Assembly: GCA_021325365.1 (NCBI GenBank)
Contig: JAJPHF010000100.1
Span: forward strand, 1-64,000
DNA: 64,000 bases
Direction of reading: 5' to 3'
From: Pseudomonadota bacterium
Lineage (GTDB): Bacteria > Chloroflexota > UBA6077 > JAJPHF01
A model generated the notes under the pieces. The model made no database searches and had not been told where the DNA came from. It was given only the letters and a program-made list of their open reading frames with translations. Made by a program: the position numbers and the translations under genes. The first letter of the stretch is position 1. Each line of letters starts with the position of its first letter. Below are positions 16,316 through 23,787 of this stretch, in pieces.

Positions 16316-17680
16316 TCAGCTCCTCTCGGGCTTGCACAGCGTGACGTAATAGTAGAAGAACCCGTCCCGCCGCGAGACCACCTGGAATTTGCCGTCGAAG
16401 ATGAGCTTCCGGGTCCGCGGCCACTGCGCTAGGTAGCCGGGTAGGAAGTGCCACTCCGACTGGATGAGGCTCCCGAACCACCGCAGGTAGGGCGTCACGA
16501 GCCAGCTCTTGATGAGGAAGCAACGGAACGCCAGGTGGATCTGCGGGCTGCCGGGGAAGTCGACGATCGACAGGCGGCCCCCGGGCTTGAGGATGCGATA
16601 GCACTCGTCGAGGAACAGGCGTACGTTGTCGGTGTTCTGCAGGTGGTGGAGCGCGTGGATGTTGAGCACCCAGTCCACGCTCTCATCCGGCACGTTCACC
16701 GATCGCACGTCGCACTGTTGGATGTCGAAGCGCGCATCGGACAGCAGGTTGGGGTAGGCCGTGATGTCGATGCCGTGGAGGTCGCGGTACCCCATCTCGT
16801 AAAGCGTTTCCAGGCCCTCGCCCGTCCCGCAGCACATGTCGTAGATACGGAGCTTGCGGTCCGCCCGGTCCAGGCCGAGCCACTCGAGCTTCGGGCGCAT
16901 CTCCGCCTTGCGTCGGCGATACCAGCGGTCGTCGGTGTAGCTGGCCAGCCAGCTCTCGCTCTCTTCTTGCCAGGGGTCAGCGATGCCGGCGAGCCGGCCG
17001 GGCTTGACGAGCGTAAGGTAATACAGGAAGAGCCCGCGCGCGTGGCGCTCGACCTCGAAGCTGCTACACTCCAGGACCGCACGCGTGGCCCCCCACTCGT
17101 GCAGGTAGCCCGCCAGGTACGACCACTCCTCGTCCAGGATCCGCGCGAAGTTGCGGAGGCCGGGCGTGACGGCGCCCACGCGGGTCCGCAGCAGCCAGAA
17201 GAGGAGCCGGATCAGCGGGCTGCCGGGGAAGTCCAGGATGAACAGACGGCCGCCCGGCTTCAGCACGCGGGAGCACTCGTCCAGAAACGCCTGCACGCCC
17301 TGCGGGTCGCGGAGGTGGTGCAGCGCGTGCAAGATGAGCACCGCGTCGAACTCGCCGTCGGCGAACGGCAGGTGCTGCGCCTCGCTGGCCACGAAGCGCG
17401 CGCCGGGCACCCGGCTCCAGTCGGCGTGCTCGTGCCCGTCGACGCCGATGAGGTTCTGGTAGCCGTGTCGGCGCAGCAGGGCGAGCGCCTCGCCCTTGCC
17501 GCAGCAGGCGTCGAGCACCCGCGCGCCGCGGGGCAGGTCGAGCACGCCCAGCTTCGCCAGCTTGCGCGGCAGCTTCGCGGTACGGCGCTGGTGGTATGGC
17601 TCTTCGTAATGCGCTGACAGCCAGGCCGGCGTCTCCGGGCCCGCGGCGTCCGGGGGGCGGCTCAGCGTCTCCACACTCAT
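16316..17680 (-). CDS. Tandem double SAM-dependent methyltransferase
   Basis: The 454-residue protein contains two homologous class I methyltransferase domains, about residues 15-230 and 240-454. Motif I is VLDACCGKGEAL in the first and IYDMCCGTGEGL in the second. Each has an LHALHHL motif (LILHALHHLRD; LNIHALHHLQN), then SRVLKPGGRLFILDFPGSP or YRILKPGGRLSIVDFPGSP, then a similar C-terminal part ending FLYYLTLVKP or FYYYVTLCKP. The two halves therefore arose by duplication and fusion. Both keep plausible SAM-binding glycines. The ATG at 17680 shares one base with the upstream stop. Likely methylates sugars of the surface glycan; target unknown. Confidence 0.9.
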   Translation of the reverse strand: MSVETLSRPPDAAGPETPAWLSAHYEEPYHQRRTAKLPRKLAKLGVLDLPRGARVLDACCGKGEALALLRRHGYQNLIGVDGHEHADWSRVPGARFVASEAQHLPFADGEFDAVLILHALHHLRDPQGVQAFLDECSRVLKPGGRLFILDFPGSPLIRLLFWLLRTRVGAVTPGLRNFARILDEEWSYLAGYLHEWGATRAVLECSSFEVERHARGLFLYYLTLVKPGRLAGIADPWQEESESWLASYTDDRWYRRRKAEMRPKLEWLGLDRADRKLRIYDMCCGTGEGLETLYEMGYRDLHGIDITAYPNLLSDARFDIQQCDVRSVNVPDESVDWVLNIHALHHLQNTDNVRLFLDECYRILKPGGRLSIVDFPGSPQIHLAFRCFLIKSWLVTPYLRWFGSLIQSEWHFLPGYLAQWPRTRKLIFDGKFQVVSRRDGFFYYYVTLCKPERS

Positions 17681-18432
17681 CAGGTGCCTCGTTCGTGCGC
17701 CAGCGCTACCCGCCGGTAGCGCACGCGAATCATCACGCTAGAGCACTGCCAGTTCACCAGCGGCAGATGCTCGATCAGGTGGTTGAAGCGGATCAGGACC
17801 GGCAAGAACCATCGCGGGCACTTGAACGGGAAGAGGAATGGCGCGACCTTGAAGCTCGTCAGCTCGTAGCCCGGATGGCCCTCGAAGAAGCTCCGCCAGG
17901 TCCACGGCGCGAAGGAGCGCTCGCCGGCGGCGCGGTGCCCGGGGGTCAGCTCGCGCAGCTTGCGGAAGATGCTCAGCCCGTTGGACTCGACGAGGAGACA
18001 GCGGCCCCGCGCCACGCGCATCATCTCGCGCGCCATGGCGCGCGGGTGCTCGACGTGGTGCATCACGTCGAACTCCACCGAGGCGTCGAACTCCTCGTCG
18101 GCCCACGGCAGCGACTCGGCGTTCGCCTGCACCGCCTCCAGCCCTTGCTTCCGCAGCCAGTCCACGCCCTCCGGGAAGACCTCGGAGGCCACCCAGCGCC
18201 GGATGGTGCCCTGGTTGGCCGCGAGAATCGCCTTGGACATGTCGCCGTTGCCCGCGCCGATCTCGCAGAAGTCCTTGCCGGTCTCGTCGCCAAAATTGTC
18301 GTAGAAGTAGCGCACGTAGCGCGGAATGATGAAGGCGTCGCTAATGTCGCCGACGAGCTTCTTCCGCCACGACTCGTCTTCGGCGTGGATGTTCGCCCAT
18401 TCGGCCTGCGTCGCGGTGGGATTCACACTCAT
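17680..18432 (-). CDS. Class I SAM-dependent methyltransferase
   Basis: Start chosen at ATG 18432 (MSVNPTATQAEW), overlapping the kinase stop by four bases. The 250-residue protein has motif I FCEIGAGNGDMSKAIL, then ANAESLPWADEEFDASVEFDVMHHVEHP, a Methyltransf_11-type pattern. The C-terminal part is hydrophobic and aromatic (LFPFKCPRWFLPVLIRFNHL), suggesting membrane association or a lipid-linked substrate. It differs from the tandem enzyme next to it. Probably a glycan-modifying methyltransferase. Confidence 0.9.
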   Translation of the reverse strand: MSVNPTATQAEWANIHAEDESWRKKLVGDISDAFIIPRYVRYFYDNFGDETGKDFCEIGAGNGDMSKAILAANQGTIRRWVASEVFPEGVDWLRKQGLEAVQANAESLPWADEEFDASVEFDVMHHVEHPRAMAREMMRVARGRCLLVESNGLSIFRKLRELTPGHRAAGERSFAPWTWRSFFEGHPGYELTSFKVAPFLFPFKCPRWFLPVLIRFNHLIEHLPLVNWQCSSVMIRVRYRRVALAHERGT

Positions 18433-19472
18433 AGCACACCCTGTCCATGGATCGCCAGCGAGTGGGCGTTGAAGAGGTTCGTCACGACCTTGGCGCCCTC
18501 GAACTCGGCGTTGTAGTGCAGGCGCATCATGCCGCGCGAGCGCATGAACTGCGTCAGCTCGCGGTGCTTCTGCGGGCAATAGAGCATCAGGAAGCCCCCG
18601 CCGCCCGCCCCGACTACCTTGCCGCCCAGCACCCCGTATGCCTGCTTCACGTAGTCGTATAGCTCGTCGACGGCGGAGATCGAGATCTTGTTGGACATCT
18701 GGCGCTTGAGCTGCCAGTGGTCGTCCATCAGCGTGCCGAAGCGATCGAAGTCCCCGCTCACGATCGCGTCGCGGATTTGGTACCCGATCTCCTTGATGCC
18801 CAGCAGGCTCGCCTCGACGCGCTGCCGGTCGGGCGTGCTCGTCTCGCGCATGGCCTGGTTCTGGTCGGCGAGCACGTCCGGGGCGCTCCGCTGCACGTTA
18901 GTGTAGTAGAGGTGGGTGTTGGCGAGCAGCGTGGCGATGCTGGTCGGCTCCAGGTGGATCGTGCTCACGTCCACCGTGCCGTCGCGCGCGATCTCGAGCG
19001 CGGTCAAGCCGCCGAACGTCGCCATGTACTGGTCCTGCTTCCCGATCGGCTTGCGGAGGATCTCCAGCTCGATGTGACAGGCCTCCTCGGCGACCTCTTG
19101 CAGCGGCACCGGCCGACGCAGGTAGGCGCGGACGGCCGTCAGCAGGCCCACCAGATAACAGCTCGACGACCCCAGGCCGGAGCCCGCGCCCACGTCGGCG
19201 ACGGAGGCGACCTCGACCGCGTCGTGGATACCGTGGAGGCGGAAGGCCTCGCGAGCCAGCTCGTGCTGCAGCTCCTCGACCGACGCCGTCGTCTCGCTGT
19301 TCGTGTAGTGCAGGCGCACCAGGCGGTCGGCGTTCGGGATGTTGAGCACCACGTACATGAACTTGTCGATCGCCATCGCCAGCACGAAGCCGCCGTGCTG
19401 CTCGTAGAAGCTCGGCAGGTCGGTGCCGCCGCCGCCCAGCGTCACGCGAAAGGGGGTGCGCGTCACGATCAT
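18429..19472 (-). CDS. GHMP-family sugar kinase (heptose-7-phosphate kinase-like)
   Basis: Start chosen at ATG 19472 (MIVTRTPFRVTLGGGGTDLP), overlapping the nucleotidyltransferase stop as ATGA; the longer upstream frame is a shadow. The 347-residue protein has the GHMP N-terminal RTPFRVTLGGGGTDL, the phosphate loop VGAGSGLGSSS and the C-terminal KVVGAGGGGFLMLYC. This is the HddA-type pattern (D-glycero-alpha-D-manno-heptose-7-phosphate kinase), also seen in kinases for other sugars. It sits between a sugar nucleotidyltransferase and methyltransferases, so it probably makes a sugar 1-phosphate for activation by the adjacent gene. Confidence 0.9.
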   Translation of the reverse strand: MIVTRTPFRVTLGGGGTDLPSFYEQHGGFVLAMAIDKFMYVVLNIPNADRLVRLHYTNSETTASVEELQHELAREAFRLHGIHDAVEVASVADVGAGSGLGSSSCYLVGLLTAVRAYLRRPVPLQEVAEEACHIELEILRKPIGKQDQYMATFGGLTALEIARDGTVDVSTIHLEPTSIATLLANTHLYYTNVQRSAPDVLADQNQAMRETSTPDRQRVEASLLGIKEIGYQIRDAIVSGDFDRFGTLMDDHWQLKRQMSNKISISAVDELYDYVKQAYGVLGGKVVGAGGGGFLMLYCPQKHRELTQFMRSRGMMRLHYNAEFEGAKVVTNLFNAHSLAIHGQGVL

Positions 19473-20227
19473 CGGACCAGCGTCTCCACCGCGCCCTCCA
19501 AGTCGGCGACCAGCGCGTTCGCGCGGGCCAGTCCTTCGGGCGTGTCGATGCCCAGACAGTAACCGTCGATCGTGAAGGCGTCCACGCGGGCGCCGTGCTC
19601 GAGGAGGAGCGGGAACACGTCGCGCCCGAAATCGGCGAAGGCGCCCGGCGCGATGGCGGCGAGCACCCGCGGCTCCAGCGCGTACACGCCCGCGTTCACG
19701 TAGGGGCTGTCCGCCGCGCCGCCCTCCACGAACCGCATCACGCGGCCCTCGGCGTCCACCACCACGCGCCCCCCGGCCAGCCCCGTATTCGGGACGCGGT
19801 CGCGGTCGAACACGGCGATCGTGGCCACGGCAGCGCGCGCGCGGTGCTGGGCCGTCAGCGCCGCGAGATCGAGCGCCGTCAGGTTGTCGCCGTAGACGAC
19901 GAGGAACGTGTCCGCGGCCAGGGCGGCCTCCAGCTTCTTCGCCGCGCCGGCCGTGCCCAGCAGGTCCGGCTCCCACGAGTAGCGGACGTGCAGCCCGAGG
20001 CGCGCGCCGTCGCCGATCAGCGCCGCGATCTGCTCGCCGCGATAGTGCAGGTTGATCCACACGTCGCGCACGCCCGCGGCGGCCAGCTGGCGCAGGTTGC
20101 GCTCGAGCACGGTCTGGCCCGCGACGACGATGAGCGGCTTGGGCCGGTCGGGAGCGACGGGCTGAATGCGGGTGCTCTTGCCGGCCGCCAGCACCAGCGC
20201 CGTCTGCACCGGGGCAGCCTTAGCCAT
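19469..20227 (-). CDS. Sugar-1-phosphate nucleotidyltransferase
   Basis: The 252-residue NTP_transferase domain protein opens TALVLAAGKSTRIQPVAPDRPK, the G-x-G-T-R-like nucleotide-binding loop with its Lys (PKPL). FLVVYGDNLTALD carries the metal-binding Asp, and ADSPYVNAGVYAL follows. It lacks a C-terminal left-handed beta-helix. Paired with the GHMP kinase by ATGA overlap, it resembles HddC (heptose-1-phosphate guanylyltransferase) or a mannose-1-phosphate guanylyltransferase. The nucleotide used cannot be told from sequence alone. Confidence 0.9.
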   Translation of the reverse strand: MAKAAPVQTALVLAAGKSTRIQPVAPDRPKPLIVVAGQTVLERNLRQLAAAGVRDVWINLHYRGEQIAALIGDGARLGLHVRYSWEPDLLGTAGAAKKLEAALAADTFLVVYGDNLTALDLAALTAQHRARAAVATIAVFDRDRVPNTGLAGGRVVVDAEGRVMRFVEGGAADSPYVNAGVYALEPRVLAAIAPGAFADFGRDVFPLLLEHGARVDAFTIDGYCLGIDTPEGLARANALVADLEGAVETLVR

Positions 20228-20236
20228 GCCGGCCGC

Positions 20237-20953
20237 TCACAGCTGGAATCCCGCGCTCGTGGCGTCCTCGTAGAACATCCGCACGGTGTCCAGCGAATAC
20301 TCGTCGAGGTCTTTGCCGAGCAGGTCCAGCTTGTTCAGGATGTCGTTCGTGACCGTGATGATGTGGCAGCCCACGCTCTCCGCGTGGAAGATGTTCAGCA
20401 GCTCGCGCGGACTGGCCCAGATCAGCTCCGCGTTCGGGCTGCGCCGCAGGATCTCGACGGCCTCGGCCATGTGCGGCACGGGATCGCGGCCGGTATCGGC
20501 GATGCGGCCGGCAAACACCGAGACGTAGCACGGGGCGCCACCCGCCACCACGTCGGCCACCGCGCGCACCTGGGCGAGAGCCATGATCGCCGTCACGTTG
20601 ATCTTCACCCCGCTGCACGACAGCCGGTTGGCCAGCCGATGGGTGGGCTCGCCGGCCGTGTTGCTCACGGGGATCTTGACGTACACGTTGTCGCCCCAGC
20701 TCGCGATCTCGCGGGCCTGGCGCTCCATCTCGCGCTGCTCGTCGGCGAAGACCTCGAACGAGATCGGCCGGTCGGGCACCTCGGCGAGAATCTCGCGCGC
20801 GAACGCGCGGTAGTCCGCGATGCCTGCCTTGCGCATCAACGTCGGATTGGTCGTAAAGCCCTTGATGTACGGCTTCCGATACATGTCCAAGATGCCGCGC
20901 CGGTCGGCCCCGTCGGCGAAGATCTTCACCCGCAGATCCGCGAGCCCGCTCAT
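20237..20953 (-). CDS. Transaldolase-like aldolase (fructose-6-phosphate aldolase/TalC family)
   Basis: The 238-residue protein is a short TIM-barrel transaldolase. IFADGADRRGILDMYRKP opens it, FTTNPTLMRKAG is the family strand, and the Schiff-base Lys lies in VYVKIPV. CSGVKINVTAIMALAQV and YVSVFAGRIADTGRDP follow. As first gene of the glycan operon, ten bases before the nucleotidyltransferase, it may build the carbon skeleton (for example a heptulose phosphate) that the kinase and nucleotidyltransferase then activate. That pathway is inferred; no sugar isomerase is present. Confidence 0.9.
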   Translation of the reverse strand: MSGLADLRVKIFADGADRRGILDMYRKPYIKGFTTNPTLMRKAGIADYRAFAREILAEVPDRPISFEVFADEQREMERQAREIASWGDNVYVKIPVSNTAGEPTHRLANRLSCSGVKINVTAIMALAQVRAVADVVAGGAPCYVSVFAGRIADTGRDPVPHMAEAVEILRRSPNAELIWASPRELLNIFHAESVGCHIITVTNDILNKLDLLGKDLDEYSLDTVRMFYEDATSAGFQL

Positions 20954-21708
20954 CCGTTCCCTCCATGGAGCGCGCCGCTTGGCTCGCCCTCACGCACGCG
21001 GGCGGCGTGGTCCCGCCCGTCTCGCTTTGGCTGGAGTAGTCGTCCAACTGGGCCAGCAGGCGTATTCGAATTTGAGACGAAACTGAAAGGTCTTGGCGCT
21101 GTCATTCGTCGTCTGCCGATGTTGATTGGAGCGGCTCGCGCTCCGGCATACGGACGCGGTGCGTCAAGGCGCTCCCGCGCAAGGGTCGGTATCAGGATGG
21201 GGCGCAGCTGTCGATTGGGCTCGCCGCGCGCGGCACCGGACGCGCGGCTCGGCATGGACGGCTGGGGAACCGACTGACGTTCCCTCCCTCGCCCGCCCCG
21301 GCTCGCGGCGCGCGGTCGGCCGCCGCAGGCCGAAGCATGATAGCCTTGCGGCCGCCCGGGGGGCAAGCCAGCCGGCCGACGCGCTCGCCGCGGCCCGTGC
21401 CCTTGGAGCTGCAGGGCAGGCGCGCGTTGGCCGGCGGACTGGAGCCAGGCCCGATGTTCGTTCGCTTGCCCGTGAGATGGCGTCTGCCGATGCCCGCGTT
21501 CGCGCGGGGTCGCTCGGACCCGTAGGGCGCGAGCGCCGCCCATGGCCCCGTCCCGAGCCACTGGAAGGCAGGACGACAAACTGTAACGTTCTGTGACCTT
21601 CTCCGTTTTACGTTAGTGAGTTGTCCAACCAGCCGCAGACGATTTTAACGGACGCGGTGGGCGGCTACGCCGGTGTGGGAGCCGCCGGATGGTGAGGAGA
21701 AGGACCAA
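20954..21708. other. Large intergenic region between divergent transcripts
   Basis: About 755 bases. It must hold the promoter of the minus-strand glycan operon, probably in the less G/C-rich stretch 21060-21125, and that of the plus-strand exported protein gene, probably near 21575-21650. There TTGTCC is followed 17 bases later by TTTAAC. No convincing gene is seen; the frames across 21126-21596 have shadow-like composition. Confidence 0.5.
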
Positions 21709-22923
21709 ATGGTTGACCGCAACACTGCCGCCCAGCCCGTTCCTGATGGGATGCACAAGCGCCGCGCGCTAGTCGCCGGCGCGGGGGTGGCCTTCGCGGC
21801 GACGCTCGCCAAGCTGGCGACGCCCGAGCGCGCGCTGGCGCACGACCCGCAGGACGTCGGGCTCGACATCAACAACGCTTCGGCCGGCCAGACGACCATC
21901 ACCGGGAGCGGTACTGGCGCATACACTTTCTACGTCAATTCGGCGAACCAGTCGGCCATTCGCGGCGACTCGCCGGGCAACCCCGCAATCTTCGCGGTCA
22001 CCAATGGCTCCTTCGCGATGTGGGGGCTGGCGCAGACCAACGGTCAGGGCGTCCACGCCAACTCCGCGACCGGCATCGCCATCGAGGCGAACAGCGGCGG
22101 CGCGGGGAATGCGACGATCCAGTCGGTCAACACGGCCGGCGGCATCGCGGTGCGCGCGCTATCTACTTCTGGCGGCACGGGCGGCCCCGGTGTGGTGGCG
22201 CAGACCAACGCGTTCGCCGCCATCCAGGGAAGCGCTAGTACATCGGGTCAGGGAGTCTACGGTATCTCGAACACTGGTTTCGGGGTCTGGGGCCAGACGA
22301 ACGGTGCTAGTGGGATGGGCGGCCGCTTCGAGAATTCAACCAATGGCGACGGCGTGTACGGCTCGTCGGTCGGCGGCGTGGCCGTACACGGCCAGAGCTT
22401 CGGCACGGGCGGCTTCGCCGGCCGATTCGACGGCGACGTGTTCATCACCGGTAACTTTCAGGCGCTCGGCACCAAGTCCGCAATCGTACCTGGCCTGGGA
22501 GGCCAGATGGTCGCCGTATATTGCACGGAGAGTCCAGAGTCTTGGTTCGAGGACTTCGGCCAGGCGACCCTGACTAACGGTCGGGCCGAAGTCCCGATTG
22601 CGCCGGACTTCCTGCCCACGATCGACACGGGGAAGCCCTACCATGTATTCCTGACCTCGCACTCAGCCGACATCGAGTCGCTGGCGGTCACCTCCCGGGG
22701 GCCCGACCGCTTCGTCGTCGAGGCGAACGGCAAGGGCCGCGTGGACGGGACGTTCAGCTACCGCATCGTGGCGCTACGGAAGAACCAGCCGGGTGAGCGT
22801 CTGGCTACGGTCAAGAATGCGGACGTCGGCCGGCCCAACTCTGACGCGAGGCCGCCGACGCCGCCGGTGTTCCCGCCGTACGTGCCGACGCAGGTACCGC
22901 CCATGCCGGAGCCCAAGCACTAG
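21709..22923 (+). CDS. Tat-like exported beta-repeat protein with ESPESWFEDFG domain (copy 1)
   Basis: ATG 21709 is preferred (GGAGAAGGA upstream) over GTG 21673. The 404-residue protein begins with a twin-arginine-like signal (HKRRALVAGAGVAFAA, end near ERALA). Residues about 55-250 are a low-complexity beta repeat of short Gly/Ser/Asn/Val-rich units (GQGVYGISNTGFGVWGQT), as expected of a beta-helix-like fibre. A domain of about 110 residues follows, starting YCTESPESWFEDFG, and a Pro-rich tail (PPTPPVFPPYVPTQVPP) ends the protein. The same domain order occurs in the protein at 59478-60899. Likely a cell-surface or secreted structural protein; function unknown. A strong terminator follows. 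Confidence 0.88.
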   Translation: MVDRNTAAQPVPDGMHKRRALVAGAGVAFAATLAKLATPERALAHDPQDVGLDINNASAGQTTITGSGTGAYTFYVNSANQSAIRGDSPGNPAIFAVTNGSFAMWGLAQTNGQGVHANSATGIAIEANSGGAGNATIQSVNTAGGIAVRALSTSGGTGGPGVVAQTNAFAAIQGSASTSGQGVYGISNTGFGVWGQTNGASGMGGRFENSTNGDGVYGSSVGGVAVHGQSFGTGGFAGRFDGDVFITGNFQALGTKSAIVPGLGGQMVAVYCTESPESWFEDFGQATLTNGRAEVPIAPDFLPTIDTGKPYHVFLTSHSADIESLAVTSRGPDRFVVEANGKGRVDGTFSYRIVALRKNQPGERLATVKNADVGRPNSDARPPTPPVFPPYVPTQVPPMPEPKH

Positions 22924-22961
22924 GCTCGCGGACCTGTCCAGGGCAGCAAGCGGCACGCGTT

Positions 22962-23000
22962 CGCAAAAGTACCGGAGCGATGAGCTCCGGTACTTTTGCG
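22962..23000. terminator. Strong bidirectional hairpin terminator
   Basis: A perfect 17-bp stem (22962-22978 with 22984-23000) and a five-base loop. The arms carry AAAA at the 5' side and TTTT at the 3' side, so either strand gives a hairpin with a U-run in its distal arm. It lies 40 bases after the stop of the exported protein gene. Confidence 0.8.
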
Positions 23001-23101
23001 TCTAGCGCGGTCAGCACGCCGCGGCGCATACCCCGGGGGCGCTCGGCGGCGCCCGCCGTTTGATACCCGATCCGGCGGGGCGGTTCGCGTAGCGGGGCGT
23101 G

Positions 23102-23134
23102 CCCTCACCCCGACCCTCTCCCAGGGGGAGCGGG
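23102..23134. repeat. CCCTCACCCCGACCCTCTCCC-type intergenic repeat
   Basis: This C-rich sequence folds back as CCCTCTCCC-AGG-GGGAG(C)GGG. Similar CCCTCACCCC...CTCTCCC...GGGAGAGGG elements are scattered between genes in many high-GC bacteria. Only one copy is seen in this window. Confidence 0.5.
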
Positions 23135-23229
23135 AGTAGGCGAACCCTATCTCCGGATTCGGTATGAAAGGCCCGGCCGGGCCGAGTGTGCTATCCTGTC
23201 TAACCGCAGCATCCTGGAGGCAACCTTAC

Positions 23230-23427
23230 ATGGCGGACAACCCCAAGCGCCCCGGCTTCCTCGGCATCTCGCGCGAGGAATGGCCGCTCGTGCTCGTGCT
23301 GCTGGTCGTAATCGTAATCGTCTTCGGCTACATCGGCTGGGGGCCGGCCCAGCTGCAGCCCATGCCGCCGATGACGGGCATGACGTCCCTGCCGCTGCCC
23401 ACCGACACGCCCGGCGCCGGTCAGTGA
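23230..23427 (+). CDS. Small single-pass membrane protein
   Basis: Start chosen at ATG 23230 with GGAGG nine to ten bases upstream; the frame opens earlier at 23164. The 65-residue protein has a soluble N-terminus (MADNPKRPGFLGISREEW), one transmembrane helix (PLVLVLLVVIVIVFGYIGW) and a Pro/Met/Thr-rich outer tail. No family recognised. It lies upstream of the second polysaccharide locus but is separated from it by 360 bases. Confidence 0.65.
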   Translation: MADNPKRPGFLGISREEWPLVLVLLVVIVIVFGYIGWGPAQLQPMPPMTGMTSLPLPTDTPGAGQ

Positions 23428-23787
23428 GCCTGCCAGCCGCGGCCCGCCGCGGGTGACGCGGCTGGCGTACCCGCACGTCTTGGTGGGGATCGGGGTCAGC
23501 TTTTTGCGGGGCGCGCGGCGCTTGGCCTGCTCCCGCCGCTGGCCGTGCCAGAGTGGGCGCTGGCCGCGCTGCGGCTGGGCAGCCTGGGGGGCTGCTCGTC
23601 CTGGCTTGGCTGCCGCGCGAGGGGGTGCTGTGGGCGGTCGCGGCGTGGCGCGGGCGGGCTATTGTGTAGAATGTCGCGCGGGGCACACGCCCCGGCCAGA
23701 TCGCCTCCGGTCGCGGGGCGCACGCTCACCCCGACGGTCGTCTCGGCGGATGCACCACGGAGCGCGCTCGGCAAGGGAGAGGTCTGC
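23428..23787. other. Intergenic region holding a possible gene remnant
   Basis: About 360 bases before rmlA. The part 23452-23669 can be read as a decayed membrane-protein C-terminus (listed separately). TAGAAT at 23667-23672 could be a -10 box for rmlA, with no good -35. Confidence 0.45.
23452..23669 (+). pseudogene. Possible remnant of a membrane protein C-terminus (one-base shift)
   Basis: Frame 1 reads RLGGDRGQLFAGRAALGLLPP, then PLAVPEWALAALRLGSLG, and after a one-base shift in the G-run at 23586-23591 continues GLLVLAWLPREGVLWAVA to a TAG at 23667. Together these look like the end of a hydrophobic protein, but there is no start codon and no family can be named. It could be chance in high-GC sequence. 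Confidence 0.3.

Larger units (their letters stand above)
22924..23229. other. Intergenic region with terminator and repeat
   Basis: About 300 bases holding the hairpin at 22962-23000, the CCCTCACCCCGACCCTCTCCC repeat at 23102-23134, and a possible -10 box (TATCCT near 23192) for the small membrane protein gene. Confidence 0.5.

Noticed and set aside
22050..22400. Repetitive sequence considered as a CRISPR-like or DNA tandem repeat
   Set aside because: The repetition is at protein level (short Gly/Asn/Ser units) and not in conserved DNA repeats with unique spacers.
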